From Treponema_I sp045599005 (lineage in GTDB: Bacteria > Spirochaetota > Spirochaetia > Treponematales > Treponemataceae), in the NCBI GenBank assembly GCA_045599005.1, contig JAZRVF010000011.1, positions 1 through 64,000 on the forward strand: a stretch of DNA of 64,000 nt, given 5' to 3'. Every line of letters begins with the position of its first letter. The first letter of the stretch is position 1. The translations under genes were made by a program, and so were the position numbers. Below are positions 17,163-26,345 of the stretch, piece by piece. The notes beneath the pieces are model-generated. The model was not told where the DNA came from and did not search any database. It worked only from the letters and a program-made list of their open reading frames with translations.

Positions 17163-18094
17163 AAAGTAATGGACGTACCTTCCGAAGCAATGTGAACATT
17201 GAGGGATCTGTTCTCCCCGTAATCCAGATACCATTTGGCAGATTCAAGAATGGAATGGATTTTTCTGTCGTCATAAGTTGGATCGTGATGGAAAAGATAA
17301 ATATTCTTAACGCCCCATGAAAGACCGAAATCAATTCCTTTGTTGAAAGTTGAGTGTCCCCAGCTTTCTTTGATGAATCCTTCCTCAACTGTGTACTGGG
17401 AATCAAGGACAAGAACATCAGCATTGGAGAAAACACTTTCCTGAGTTCCATCATTATTGTCTCCAGGCTGAATCTCAAGATCCGTGGCATAAACGAATTT
17501 TTTTCCGTCTTCCTCAAAGGAATAGGAATAGGAATCACTGGGATGGAACATTTTCTTTGTGTTAACAGTCACACCGTCAACAGTAAAAGGCTCGCCTTCT
17601 TTAAGAACATGGAAATACATCTTTTTTGTACAGGAAGAAAGAGGAACCGGGAAATAGGAGTACTCCATCTGATCCCTGAGAAGTTTCTCACAGTCTGGAT
17701 GACAGGAATAAAAATGGATCTCAGTGGACGGATTATAGATGGGATCAAAGAAAGGAAGTCCCTGGATATGGTCCCAATGGAAATGACTTAAAAAAATATG
17801 ACAGACAAGATTTTTTACAGCACCGTATTTTTTACCCAGAGGCCGGATACCGGAACCTGCATCCATTATGAAAAGCGTATTGTTCTTGTTGAGAAGTTCC
17901 ACACAGGCAGTGTTGCCACCGATCGTACTTTTGAGAGAAGGCGGTAAAGAATTGACAAACCTTTCTCTGGAATCAGAACTTTCAAGATCAGCAGGTGTAA
18001 TTCGCTGGACGACAGCACAAATCTTAGACAGCAACTGATCAGGACTCAATGGAGTCGGCAATGACCCGCGGACACCCCAAAACTCAACTTTCAT
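17159..18094 (-). CDS. MBL-fold metallohydrolase
   Basis: 311 aa. Begins with a KVEFWGVRGSLPTP strand typical of the PhnP/cyclic-phosphodiesterase-like branch of the metallo-beta-lactamase fold. The metal motif is LSHFHWDHIQGLPFF (HxHxDH), with further ligands probably in HPSDSYSYSFE, YATDLE and the C-terminal LFHHDPTYDD. Substrate unknown; relatives cleave phosphodiesters or act as redox-signal modules. Cytoplasmic (no signal). It starts 3 bp after the YkgJ-type gene. Confidence 0.85.
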   Translation of the reverse strand: MKVEFWGVRGSLPTPLSPDQLLSKICAVVQRITPADLESSDSRERFVNSLPPSLKSTIGGNTACVELLNKNNTLFIMDAGSGIRPLGKKYGAVKNLVCHIFLSHFHWDHIQGLPFFDPIYNPSTEIHFYSCHPDCEKLLRDQMEYSYFPVPLSSCTKKMYFHVLKEGEPFTVDGVTVNTKKMFHPSDSYSYSFEEDGKKFVYATDLEIQPGDNNDGTQESVFSNADVLVLDSQYTVEEGFIKESWGHSTFNKGIDFGLSWGVKNIYLFHHDPTYDDRKIHSILESAKWYLDYGENRSLNVHIASEGTSITL

Positions 18095-18097
18095 AAA

Positions 18098-18547
18098 TCA
18101 AACTTCCCCACGCCGTAACGGATAATTTTCCTCGTACTGCTGTTTTGCAGCCTGTATTTCCTCAAAGGAATGATGTTCACCGCGATTGATACCGGGACAG
18201 TCTGAACACTCTCTGTCCCAGGAATTCCGGGAAGCAAGCAGAAAAGACCAGAAAGGATATGTTGAACATTGAACAGGTCTAGCCTTATATGCAAGGCAAC
18301 CGCCGTTCTCCCAGAGAATACAGTCGTAGCCGGGTTTCTCCTTCAAACAGAGAACCTCTGATCCGTCATAATACGGCACAAAACGACAATACTCACGAAT
18401 AAAATCGTCTTTGTCAAATTTAAAACATTCAAGAAGATTTGTCAAATCACGGCGGGAAAGATAGACATATCCCGGCTCACCACGGCAGCAGTGACTGCAG
18501 CGCTGGCAGGAAAAGGAAAGGCCGTCTTTGTAAAAAGGGTGTTCCAT
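18098..18547 (-). CDS. YkgJ-family cysteine-cluster protein
   Basis: 149 aa. The N-terminal CQRCSHCCRGEPGYVYLS matches the CxxCxxCC zinc or iron-binding motif of the YkgJ family, with further Cys residues in YDCILWENGGCLAYKARPVQCSTYP-type spacing. Function of the family is unknown; a metal site is the safest prediction. It is the first gene of the operon continuing to rpoD and lies just downstream of the tRNA terminator. Confidence 0.85.
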   Translation of the reverse strand: MEHPFYKDGLSFSCQRCSHCCRGEPGYVYLSRRDLTNLLECFKFDKDDFIREYCRFVPYYDGSEVLCLKEKPGYDCILWENGGCLAYKARPVQCSTYPFWSFLLASRNSWDRECSDCPGINRGEHHSFEEIQAAKQQYEENYPLRRGEV

Positions 18548-18567
18548 ATCAATAAACCTGAAAAAGC

Positions 18568-18606
18568 AAAAAAAAAGGTGTTAAACTTTTGAGCTTAACA
18601 CCTTTT
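18568..18606 (-). terminator. Terminator after tRNA-Tyr
   Basis: On the minus strand AAAAGGTGTTAA, a short loop, then TTTAACACCT forms the stem, followed by nine T residues. Confidence 0.85.
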
Positions 18607-18686
18607 GGGGAGAGAAGGATTCGGACCTTCGAAGCCGAAGCAACAGATTTACAGTCTGCCCCATTTGACCACTCTGGAACCTCCCC
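18606..18686 (-). tRNA. tRNA-Tyr (anticodon GTA)
   Basis: Minus-strand cloverleaf of about 81 nt. The acceptor stem GGGGAGG pairs with TCTCCCC; anticodon loop CTGTAAA gives GTA; a variable arm longer than usual, as in bacterial tRNA-Tyr; T-arm AGGTCCGAATCCT. CCA is not encoded. Confidence 0.9.
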
Positions 18687-18691
18687 AGGAG

Positions 18692-18765
18692 AGCCGACTT
18701 TCAGATTCGAACTGAAGACCCCGAGATTACAAATCACGTGCTCTGGCCAGCTGAGCTAAGTCGGC
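18692..18765 (-). tRNA. tRNA-Thr (anticodon TGT)
   Basis: Minus strand, 74 nt. Acceptor stem GCCGACT pairs with AGTCGGC; D-arm GCTCAGCTGGCCAGAGC; anticodon loop TTTGTAA gives TGT; T-arm TTCAGTTCGAATCTGAA. It lies 5 bp upstream of tRNA-Tyr in the same transcript. CCA is not encoded. Confidence 0.9.
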
Positions 18766-18781
18766 GTAACTGACGAATAGG

Positions 18782-18810
18782 AATATATATTATATTCCCG
18801 ATTATGTCAA
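18782..18810 (-). promoter_or_regulatory. Sigma-70 promoter for the tRNA-Thr/tRNA-Tyr unit
   Basis: Minus strand TTGACA (18805-18810), 17-bp spacer, TATATT (18782-18787). Transcription would begin about 10 bp before tRNA-Thr. Confidence 0.75.
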
Positions 18811-18851
18811 CAACTTACCAAAAAAACTCAGCAAAAAAATTTAATTTTTTT

Positions 18852-19925
18852 TCAGTCCTTTCTGAAAGCCTTTTTCAGTCTGTCCAACTCCTCTTTTGTT
18901 ATGCGGAGAATTGTCCCATGCCGTTTCTTGAGCACATCAAAAGAATAATCTTTCTTTGAAAGAATTTCCCATGAACCTCTGGAATTGTCCCTGTCTTCAA
19001 GGTCTGTTGTTCTTAACGGAAGATAACCTGTGCCGGCCATGTACTGGTCCGCAATGATTCCGAATTCAGGCACATCCGGGTTACGGCGGTCCCTCAGGTT
19101 GTATTCAAAAAGTTCCGGGCCTTCAAGGCTTGAGTTGTCCAGAGTCTTGCAGTCAAGACCTGCTGTATCAAGGTTCAGCTCATCAAGATCCAGAACTTTC
19201 TCCCATGATCCGGGATCAAGGAGTTCTTTTGTGCGGAGAATGCGGATTCCACCGTTTGCCTCATCATTGTCACCGTCTTTTGACGCACTGTAATACCAGT
19301 CACCTACTTTAAGGACCGTCGTATCAATTATTTCACGGGGCTTACCCTGTCCACCGGGAACATCACACTGGCAGTCGATAAAAAGCTTAGGCTCTGTGAA
19401 ATTCTCAAAGTCTTTTGTGGCAACGTAATAGATTGCATTGGGTTTTGCCTTCATTTTCGTCACAGGATCCATGATGCTGGATGAGAAGAAAATGATGTAT
19501 TCCCCAGTCTTTTCGTAATAAATCATTTCGGGGGACCAGGCCATTCCCGCATTGGCAGGAGCTGCCGGAACAAGTTTGGGACCCACCCAGTTCACAAGGT
19601 CATCACTCTGCCAGAGAACAAGATTTGAGCTTCCTGTTGTGCTGGCATCAAAGTAGCCCTGTGCGTTCTTCAGCCATCCACCACGATGGTAGATGCTCAG
19701 ATCTGTAGTGATAAGAAAGAATTTCTTACCATCGATGGAACGGTAAAGGAAAGGATCTCTCATGCCTTTCTCACCTACATCACTGACCAGAACAGGTCTG
19801 TGTCCGTTAAGGTCCTCAAAATGAAGGCCGTCACTGCTTACAGAAAAATAAACCTGTTCACTTTCTGCAGTCTCTTCTCCGATAAAATGGGCAAAAAGAT
19901 AACCGCAATAATCTTCTTCTTTCAT
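18852..19925 (-). CDS. Glycoside hydrolase family 43-like protein
   Basis: 357 aa, no signal peptide, so cytoplasmic. The five-bladed propeller pattern of GH43 is recognisable: MRDPFLYRSIDGKKFFLITT, YHRGGW...NLVLWQSDDLVNW, and MAWSPEMIYYEKTGEYIIFF, with acidic residues at the expected inner strands. Family members release arabinose or xylose from plant polysaccharides; exact specificity cannot be read here. AAGGAG precedes the ATG. Its promoter and leader (19945-20027) are nearly identical to those of the gene at 20080-21738. Confidence 0.8.
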   Translation of the reverse strand: MKEEDYCGYLFAHFIGEETAESEQVYFSVSSDGLHFEDLNGHRPVLVSDVGEKGMRDPFLYRSIDGKKFFLITTDLSIYHRGGWLKNAQGYFDASTTGSSNLVLWQSDDLVNWVGPKLVPAAPANAGMAWSPEMIYYEKTGEYIIFFSSSIMDPVTKMKAKPNAIYYVATKDFENFTEPKLFIDCQCDVPGGQGKPREIIDTTVLKVGDWYYSASKDGDNDEANGGIRILRTKELLDPGSWEKVLDLDELNLDTAGLDCKTLDNSSLEGPELFEYNLRDRRNPDVPEFGIIADQYMAGTGYLPLRTTDLEDRDNSRGSWEILSKKDYSFDVLKKRHGTILRITKEELDRLKKAFRKD

Positions 19926-19944
19926 GTTTTTCTCCTTGAAAGCC

Positions 19945-20027
19945 TCCGCATCAGGCGGCGAGCTATGAATGCGCTGTGCAATCAGTCTGATGATTCAATC
20001 ATACCACAGGTTTCTTACATTCTCCAT
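19945..20027 (-). promoter_or_regulatory. 83-bp promoter/leader repeat, copy A (upstream of GH43 gene)
   Basis: Aligns without gaps to 21771-21853 at about 75 of 83 positions. On the minus strand it contains an extended -10 (TGGTATGAT, 19998-20006), a palindrome ATCAG-A-CTGAT just downstream, and a small hairpin CCGC-CTGAT-GCGG at the end of the leader. Confidence 0.7.
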
Positions 20028-20079
20028 GCAGGAAACCCACTGAACTGTTTAATCCGGTTGAATTGATTTCTCAGTCCCG

Positions 20080-21738
20080 CTACTTCTCTTCTCGGGTAAA
20101 CTGAATCTGCAGCCGGCCGTCCTTTACGCCAACTTTCTCCAGATATGTTCCCCAGGAATATTGGCCATAAGAAGCCTGGATGCTTCGGATTTCATTAAAG
20201 CTGCTGTCATAGATATGCACAGTGCCGCTCTTACAGCTGGAATCAGTATATTCCATGGTGGCAAGATACCACTGGTCCACATACCAGAAGCCGTTGATGA
20301 CAACACCGGCAACTACGGAACCATCCCGGCCAAAAATAAAGCTTTCCTTTCCGTAGCAGGGATTTTTTGTCACAAAGAGACAGTCAAAGCCCGGAAACAT
20401 GTAGTAGTAAAAATCATCGGCATCCCCATGAGCATAGGTCTCTGACATAGGAACAGCCTCGGTTCCCTGAAGCTTGACCAGATGAATTTCATCATCATCT
20501 CGGGTCACATACCAGACCACATCATCATGAAGGAAGCCGAAAGCCTCAATCTCCAGATTTTTCTTCAGGGTATACCGTGTCCGTGTGTTGTCCGCCACAT
20601 TGATCACAACAAAGGCCATGCCACGGAAATCGTCCCCGTACCAGTAATCATCCAGATGAACCAGTTTGGAGCCATCCTTATTCGGGGCGATGAACTGGGT
20701 ATTGATGTAGTACTCACTGTCATCGGTCAGAGGTATACGGAAACCGGTTTCCGTATCGATGCAGGTCAAAGTGTAGGTTTCGCCAAAAACGTAGGATGAG
20801 AAATAAAGCCTGTCATGTTCCGGGCTGTAATACACACCGTTATACTCGGGTGTCAGTTCTGCAAGGATATCAGTTCCTTTTTTTACATACATTTTTGTGT
20901 CATAACCATCTGACCAGTCCGACAGAATGGGATACTGAACCAGACGGTCATCTTTTGAGAACATGTTGTACAGTGTATCCGGGAATTCAAAAACTGATAC
21001 GACGTCATAGGGCATGCTGGCAAGTGATGGCAGTGAATTGACATCATTGACCGCAGAACCTGTTACGGCAGCGGAGACTGGTTCCGGATCGTTTTTCAGC
21101 CCCAGAGTTTCCTCATTGATGACTGCACCGTCAAAGGTGATGTATTTGCCGTAAACCCAGGCTTCTTTTCCGTTATAGTCAAAGCGGTACCAGTAATCGG
21201 TGGCATCTTCAATACTGCAGCGGTTTTCCATTGCACCGGAAAAGCGGACCGTATTGCCTTTCTGATACTGCCCCATTTTCTTTCCAGAAACATCAGCCTT
21301 TTCTCTGAAATTGATGGCATTATCATTGGTGTGTGCCATCTGAAAATGCCAGTCCCCTGTGGAAAGATCCGGCAGAGCATCAAGCTTTGTCATTTGTATT
21401 CGGTCAGGCGCAGTGGCTTCAAGAAGATAGAAAACAGTCTGTCCGTCAGTGTTCCAACCTCGCAGTCTTACAAGAAGAGTCGCTGTATCAGGAGTGGTCT
21501 TCCAGGCAGGAACATCAGCGACACCATTGAGGTTCCATATTTCGTAGGAAGAAGATCTGGCACTGGAAGAAATGCGCATATAAAAACCGTCAATGGAACT
21601 GAGATAACCTTTTACCAGCGGATAATACCTTGAACCTACAAAGACAGCATCCGCCGCAAAAAGAGCTGCTGTCACAGACAGACAGAGCACCAGCATACAG
21701 AAATACCTGAAAACCTTTTCCACATTTTTTGAACCCAT
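20080..21738 (-). CDS. Secreted protein with bacterial SH3 domain
   Basis: 552 aa. A signal peptide (about 1-29, ending LFAADA) directs it out of the cytoplasm. Residues about 140-205 form an SH3b domain (INFREKADVSGKKMGQYQKG, then WYRFDYNGKEAWVYGKYITF), usually a cell-wall or peptide-binding module. The rest (about 240-550) looks like beta-propeller-like repeats with many aromatic and Asp residues. Role unknown. AGGAG precedes the ATG; its promoter/leader duplicates that of the GH43 gene, implying shared control. Confidence 0.75.
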   Translation of the reverse strand: MGSKNVEKVFRYFCMLVLCLSVTAALFAADAVFVGSRYYPLVKGYLSSIDGFYMRISSSARSSSYEIWNLNGVADVPAWKTTPDTATLLVRLRGWNTDGQTVFYLLEATAPDRIQMTKLDALPDLSTGDWHFQMAHTNDNAINFREKADVSGKKMGQYQKGNTVRFSGAMENRCSIEDATDYWYRFDYNGKEAWVYGKYITFDGAVINEETLGLKNDPEPVSAAVTGSAVNDVNSLPSLASMPYDVVSVFEFPDTLYNMFSKDDRLVQYPILSDWSDGYDTKMYVKKGTDILAELTPEYNGVYYSPEHDRLYFSSYVFGETYTLTCIDTETGFRIPLTDDSEYYINTQFIAPNKDGSKLVHLDDYWYGDDFRGMAFVVINVADNTRTRYTLKKNLEIEAFGFLHDDVVWYVTRDDDEIHLVKLQGTEAVPMSETYAHGDADDFYYYMFPGFDCLFVTKNPCYGKESFIFGRDGSVVAGVVINGFWYVDQWYLATMEYTDSSCKSGTVHIYDSSFNEIRSIQASYGQYSWGTYLEKVGVKDGRLQIQFTREEK

Positions 21739-21770
21739 ACTTTCTCCTGTTTCTCACATTTACTTTCATT

Positions 21771-21853
21771 TCCGTATCAGGCGGCGAGCTATGAATGCGC
21801 TTAGCGATCAGTCTGATGATCCAATCATACCACAGTTTCCGTACATTCTCCAT
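21771..21853 (-). promoter_or_regulatory. 83-bp promoter/leader repeat, copy B (upstream of SH3 gene)
   Basis: Second copy of the element at 19945-20027, the same length and the same position relative to its gene. Extended -10 TGGTATGAT at 21824-21832 on the minus strand, followed by the conserved ATCAGACTGAT palindrome. Confidence 0.7.
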
Positions 21854-21984
21854 AAATGAAATTCACCAGAACAGGAACTCACACCGGGCTGTTTTTCCGC
21901 CTCTCTCTTTTCACAAAGTCATAAAAACGTGCTAAAATACCCGATTATTGATTCAGAAACATAAACTTTCACGGAGGAACATAA

Positions 21985-23010
21985 ATGAAACTCAAGACCT
22001 GGACAGGATACAGACGGGGCGTCAACCTCGGTGGATGGCTCAGTCAGTGCTGCCACGAGAAACAGCATTATGACACTTTCATTCAGGAGGAGAACATCAG
22101 GCAGATTAAGGGCTGGGGCCTTGATCACGTGCGGCTGCCGATTGACTACAATCTTCTGCAGACTGCAGAGGGCACCTTTATAGATGAAAACTTCAGTTAT
22201 ATTGACAGCTGCATTGAGTGGTGCAGAAATGCGGGGCTTAATCTGATCCTGGACCTGCACAAGACTGCGGGCTACAGCTTTGACAAAGGTGAGAACGAGA
22301 CCGGCTTTTTCGGCAATCCAAAATACGAGAAAATGTTCATAGACCTCTGGTGCCAGTTTGCGGAACGTTACGGCAATATTGGAGACAGCGTTGCCTTCGA
22401 ACTTCTGAACGAGATCACTGATCCCGGTTTCAATCCTGACTGGCAGAGAATTTCAGCACAGACAATCAGAAGTATCAGAGAAATCGCTCCATCTGTCAGA
22501 ATCCTGATCGGCGGCTACTGGAACAACAGCGCAGCGGCAGTAAAAGACATCATTCTTCCGCCGGATGAAAACATCATTTACAACTTTCACTGTTACAGTC
22601 CCCTGTGTTTCACACATCAGGGCGCATACTGGGTGGAAGCGATGCCCGCTGACTTCAGACTTGACTATCCTTTCAGTTTTGATGACCCTAAGGCTGCCGG
22701 TGCAAGAAAAGCCTACGAGATCATGAAACTGGAATGGCCGGAAGGGGCAACCGGACTTGATGCCATAGATAAAGAGATTTTCGAGGCGGTAAAAGTTGCA
22801 CAGGAACGGAACGTGATGCTTTACTGCGGTGAATACGGAGTAATCGATCTTGCAAAGCCCGAACATACACTGGGCTGGTTCAGGGAAATCAACTCCGTGT
22901 TCGAGAAATACGGTATCGGCCGGGCATGCTGGAACTACAAAGAAAAAGATTTCGGCATCAGCGGAGCCCATTACGATACAATCAGAAGCGAACTGCTGAA
23001 ATATCTGTGA
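21985..23010 (+). CDS. Glycoside hydrolase family 5 (cellulase-like)
   Basis: 341 aa, no signal peptide, so a cytoplasmic glucanase or exo-acting enzyme. The GH5 barrel pattern is clear: RRGVNLGGWLSQ (strand 1), WGLDHVRLPIDYN, NLILDLHKTAGYSF, acid/base Glu in ELLNEITDP (about residue 138), FHCYSP, and the nucleophile Glu in LYCGEYGVIDLA (about 277). It probably cleaves beta-linked glucose or mannose oligomers taken up by the cell. CGGAGG lies 10 nt upstream of the ATG. It is divergent from the SH3 gene. Confidence 0.85.
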   Translation: MKLKTWTGYRRGVNLGGWLSQCCHEKQHYDTFIQEENIRQIKGWGLDHVRLPIDYNLLQTAEGTFIDENFSYIDSCIEWCRNAGLNLILDLHKTAGYSFDKGENETGFFGNPKYEKMFIDLWCQFAERYGNIGDSVAFELLNEITDPGFNPDWQRISAQTIRSIREIAPSVRILIGGYWNNSAAAVKDIILPPDENIIYNFHCYSPLCFTHQGAYWVEAMPADFRLDYPFSFDDPKAAGARKAYEIMKLEWPEGATGLDAIDKEIFEAVKVAQERNVMLYCGEYGVIDLAKPEHTLGWFREINSVFEKYGIGRACWNYKEKDFGISGAHYDTIRSELLKYL

Positions 23011-23030
23011 CACCGCCGGTCTGAATCAGA

Positions 23031-24170
23031 TCATTTTCTGGACAGAAGTTCTTCAAATCCGGCTTCAAACAGCTCTTCTTCAGATTTATTCCGGGGAAGA
23101 GTTATTTTTTTACCCGTCCAGGAAGACATGTACATCGCGTTGGAAAGATAAAGACTTTTGATTCCTTCTTCACCTGTCGCAAGGAGTTCTGAACTGTGCA
23201 GGCATGCATCAACAAAGTTCTGAAGAGTTTTTCTGTGCTGCTCAGGTTCAGTTCCGGCACACAGGTTTGACCACCGGCCTTTTATGTTGCGGAAGAAATC
23301 AGAAGAAGTGGATCTGTATTCCGCTTCTGGCATTCCAAGATCCGGTGCAAATTCACAGAGCCTCAGTTCACCATCCTCGCAGACAAGCATCGCTTCATCC
23401 AGAGAAATCTCCAGCCTGTTTATTCCCGGCAGTTCTCCAGTCGATGTGATGAAAGTTCCTGTGGCACCGTCAGCCCATTCCATAAAGGCAGTCACATCGT
23501 CTTCAACTTCAATGTTGTGGTAGCGACCTTCCTGGCAAAAAGCCTGGACTGCAGAGGGCATTCCGCAGATCCACTGCAGAAGGTCAAGATTGTGGGGACA
23601 CTGATTCAGCAGAACACCGCCGCCGTCTGTCTTCCATTTTGCATGCCAGCTGGAAGTTGAATAATATTTTTCAGGACGGTACCAGTCAGTGATCACCCAG
23701 AGGACACGTTTCAGTTTTCCGTATTTTCCGCTCCGGACAATATCCCTCATCTGCCGATAGACCGGTATGGTCCGCTGGTTAAAGATTGTCCCGAAGATTT
23801 TTTCCGGTGCGAAAGTGCTGCGTGCCTCTATTGCATTACGGGCCTGTCTTGAATAAACCCCCAGAGGTTTGTCAGAAAGCACGTGAAGCCTGTTCTTAAA
23901 GCCCTGGACAATCTGCTCTTCGTGGGCATAATGAGGAGTTGCGATAATCACTGCATCAATATCCAGTTCACCGGAAAGGACGGCAGCATAAAGGTCATCT
24001 GCTGTCTGATAAACAGGAATTCCTGAATCCACAACAGGCTTCATTTTCTCCTGCAGATTCTTACCGATTCTTGTCACAGCCGCCAGTTCAGCACCTTCAA
24101 TCTGTTTATTGAACAGCATGAGAGCATACTGGCTGCCCATGTTTCCCGCACCGATCACTGCAATTCTCAT
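23031..24170 (-). CDS. Gfo/Idh/MocA-family oxidoreductase
   Basis: 379 aa. Rossmann NAD(P) site at the N-terminus (VIGAGNMGSQYA), the family's DKPLG segment (usually EKP) around residue 97, and the C-terminal alpha/beta substrate domain with LNQCPHNLDLLQWICG, where the His is the likely proton donor. Members oxidise sugars or inositols at a hydroxyl; the substrate is unknown here. Converges with the GH5 gene with a 20-bp gap, and lies downstream of glgA. Confidence 0.85.
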   Translation of the reverse strand: MRIAVIGAGNMGSQYALMLFNKQIEGAELAAVTRIGKNLQEKMKPVVDSGIPVYQTADDLYAAVLSGELDIDAVIIATPHYAHEEQIVQGFKNRLHVLSDKPLGVYSRQARNAIEARSTFAPEKIFGTIFNQRTIPVYRQMRDIVRSGKYGKLKRVLWVITDWYRPEKYYSTSSWHAKWKTDGGGVLLNQCPHNLDLLQWICGMPSAVQAFCQEGRYHNIEVEDDVTAFMEWADGATGTFITSTGELPGINRLEISLDEAMLVCEDGELRLCEFAPDLGMPEAEYRSTSSDFFRNIKGRWSNLCAGTEPEQHRKTLQNFVDACLHSSELLATGEEGIKSLYLSNAMYMSSWTGKKITLPRNKSEEELFEAGFEELLSRK

Positions 24171-24229
24171 GGATTTTCCCCCGCAAGATGATTTGTATCA
24201 AGATTTAATCATTAAACATTCTGCCGAAA

Positions 24230-25828
24230 CTAATTTTTTCCAAGAAGTTTCATGAACAGCGGAATGTATTCCTTTTTCGTAACATTGTTCCAGGAGTATT
24301 TATCGTGTACAGTCTGGCAGGCTTTCTGTGCAATCTTAGCAAACCTATCCCTGTCAGCATCGAAATCCTCCGCGATACTCACAAGACAGGCAGCAAGGAT
24401 CTCAGGAGTGTTCTCATCATAAAGAAAACCTGTCTTTCCATGCTGGATTTTCTGAAGACCGCCGGTTGCATGTGCCACAGGAATTGTCCCGAAACAGGAG
24501 GCGATAAAATCCTCAAGTCCGCAAGGTTCAAAGAAACTTGGAAGCACAATAAAGTCTGACACAGCGACACAGAGTCTTGCCATAAAACGGTCGTAACCGT
24601 GCAGAAAAAGCACTTTGCCTGCGAAACGTTCTGTAAGTTCCACAAGCCGCTTTTCCAGTTTGTCGTACCCCTGCCCGATTATGACAAAACGGGCGTGAGG
24701 CACTTTTTCAAACACCGGTCCGATTGTCTCAATAAGCACATCAAGGCCTTTCTGTTCTGCAATGCGTCCGTGATAACTGAAATAAACAGGATCAGAAACA
24801 GGATCAAGTGTTCCGTACTGGACAATTCCACTGATGCTGTTGCCCAGAAGCGGTTCAAGACCGGCATCAGATTCACGGGCCACAGCAAAATAATCCAGGA
24901 ACTCACTCCGGGCCGCAAGTTTTCCGGAAAAATCCAGTTTCCGCGGATTAAAAGCGGTAGGAATCAGAGACTTTTTCGGATTTTCAGGATTGTAGCGGCT
25001 GAAATCAATTCCGTTGGTAATGCCCGCAATTTCTGTGCCACGCTCGTAAAAAGCTCTGGAAAGCCCGTCTGTATCAAGATTGTCAGGATCAGAAAGTTCT
25101 TCTGCATACCAGGGAGAAACAGTGGTCATAAAGGCGTAATATGAAGCCAGAAGATATGGTTCAATACAGCTTCCGTTACGCCCTTTCTCAAGCACTTCCC
25201 GGTCAAGTCCGGTAATCTTCTCAGCCTCATCAATTGATGCAATCTCATGATGATAAGCAGGCCCACCGTTATGGATCGTCACGACAAATCTGGAAGATGC
25301 AAAAAACTGCCTGTACTGTTCAAAACAACGTGCAAAAACAGGAACCAGAGCGGTGGTCGCGTCATGACAATGAACGATTTCTGGACATTCACCGGTCTTA
25401 ATTCCGTATGCAAGCACAGCCTGCTGAAAAACCATTTCCATGGAGATTGCATCCACATGTCCTGTACCCCGCTTGTGAAAGCCGACAAGGTTTTCTTCCA
25501 GGGCTGTGTATGTGTAAACGCCCATTTTTTCGGTAAAAAGCGAGGAGATCACAAAGACAATGCGGACACCGTTGCTGCGGGCAATTCCAAAGGACACTCT
25601 GTACTGACGGCCAAGAACCTCGAAAGAAGTGTCCGCACCGGGAACAATCTCCAGGTTCTGTACGGAAGAAAGACTTGTACAGCCATAGAGAGGAATAAAA
25701 AGAGTGACATCAAATCCGTTTTTTAACAGGTTTTCAGAGAGTGAGCAGACAACGTTCTTTACTCCGCCTGCCTCTGCAATCCCTGCATATTCCCGGCTGA
25801 TCTGCCACAAAGAAACCTTGTCCGCCAT
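24230..25828 (-). CDS. glgA: Glycogen (starch) synthase
   Basis: 532 aa, GT-B fold of family GT5. The N-terminal ADP-glucose loop is AEAGGVKNVV in place of the usual KTGGLADV. The C-terminal half carries SYHGRIAEQKGLDVL, FVIIGQGYDKLE, and the catalytic Glu loop LPSFFEPCGLEDFIASCFGT followed by HATGGLQ. It extends alpha-1,4-glucan from a nucleotide-glucose donor for storage. It starts 12 bp after aroH and may be co-transcribed with it. Confidence 0.88.
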   Translation of the reverse strand: MADKVSLWQISREYAGIAEAGGVKNVVCSLSENLLKNGFDVTLFIPLYGCTSLSSVQNLEIVPGADTSFEVLGRQYRVSFGIARSNGVRIVFVISSLFTEKMGVYTYTALEENLVGFHKRGTGHVDAISMEMVFQQAVLAYGIKTGECPEIVHCHDATTALVPVFARCFEQYRQFFASSRFVVTIHNGGPAYHHEIASIDEAEKITGLDREVLEKGRNGSCIEPYLLASYYAFMTTVSPWYAEELSDPDNLDTDGLSRAFYERGTEIAGITNGIDFSRYNPENPKKSLIPTAFNPRKLDFSGKLAARSEFLDYFAVARESDAGLEPLLGNSISGIVQYGTLDPVSDPVYFSYHGRIAEQKGLDVLIETIGPVFEKVPHARFVIIGQGYDKLEKRLVELTERFAGKVLFLHGYDRFMARLCVAVSDFIVLPSFFEPCGLEDFIASCFGTIPVAHATGGLQKIQHGKTGFLYDENTPEILAACLVSIAEDFDADRDRFAKIAQKACQTVHDKYSWNNVTKKEYIPLFMKLLGKN

Positions 25829-25840
25829 GCCAAAACCCTT

Positions 25841-26236
25841 TCAGTTCTTATTCTGGGCAAGATCAGGGCGAAGCTTCTGGGCTCCGTTCAGATACACAGC
25901 TTCAGGTCTGCATGTTCCGTAATAGGTAATCAGAACACGGATCACTTTTGGAAGCATTCCAACAATCTCTGCTTCCTGGGAACAGAAAAGCGGTGCCCCT
26001 TCACAGAAACCGGCTCTACGGAGCGCTGTACAGGGATTCAATGTGTTCAGATCGGAAGTCATCGTAAACTGAACAGAAACAATATCTTCATTTTTAATGA
26101 GATTCTTCTCAAAAATGGCAGTAAACATTTCCGCCACAGTTTCAGAAATTGATTCCGGGGTGTTTTCCGCACAGGTCGCACCACGTACAGCATAAAGCCG
26201 GATATTTTCGGATGGGGTCTGATTCATGTCATACAT
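25841..26236 (-). CDS. aroH: Chorismate mutase, AroH type
   Basis: 131 aa, the length of the small trimeric AroH class. Diagnostic segments: YAVRGATCAENTPESI near the N-terminus, VQFTMTSDLNTLNPCTALRR in the middle and AVYLNGAQKLRPDL at the end, containing the Arg and Tyr active-site residues. Converts chorismate to prephenate for Phe/Tyr synthesis. The start is ATG 26236 or, three codons in, ATG 26227. Pairing with glgA has no obvious metabolic logic. Confidence 0.88.
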   Translation of the reverse strand: MYDMNQTPSENIRLYAVRGATCAENTPESISETVAEMFTAIFEKNLIKNEDIVSVQFTMTSDLNTLNPCTALRRAGFCEGAPLFCSQEAEIVGMLPKVIRVLITYYGTCRPEAVYLNGAQKLRPDLAQNKN

Positions 26237-26345
26237 TTAAATGGATTCCAGGCATTTTGTAAAGGTGTGAAGTCTTCGAATCCTATGACAGACCATGCCG
26301 ATCCGGATGTTTTCCGATGATTCTGATTTCAGAAGAGACCACAGA

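Noticed and set aside
18549..18737. 62-codon minus-strand frame
   Set aside because: It lies across tRNA-Tyr and part of tRNA-Thr and is explained by them.
22453..23013. 186-codon minus-strand frame opposite the GH5 gene
   Set aside because: The plus strand has full GH5 motifs; this is a shadow.
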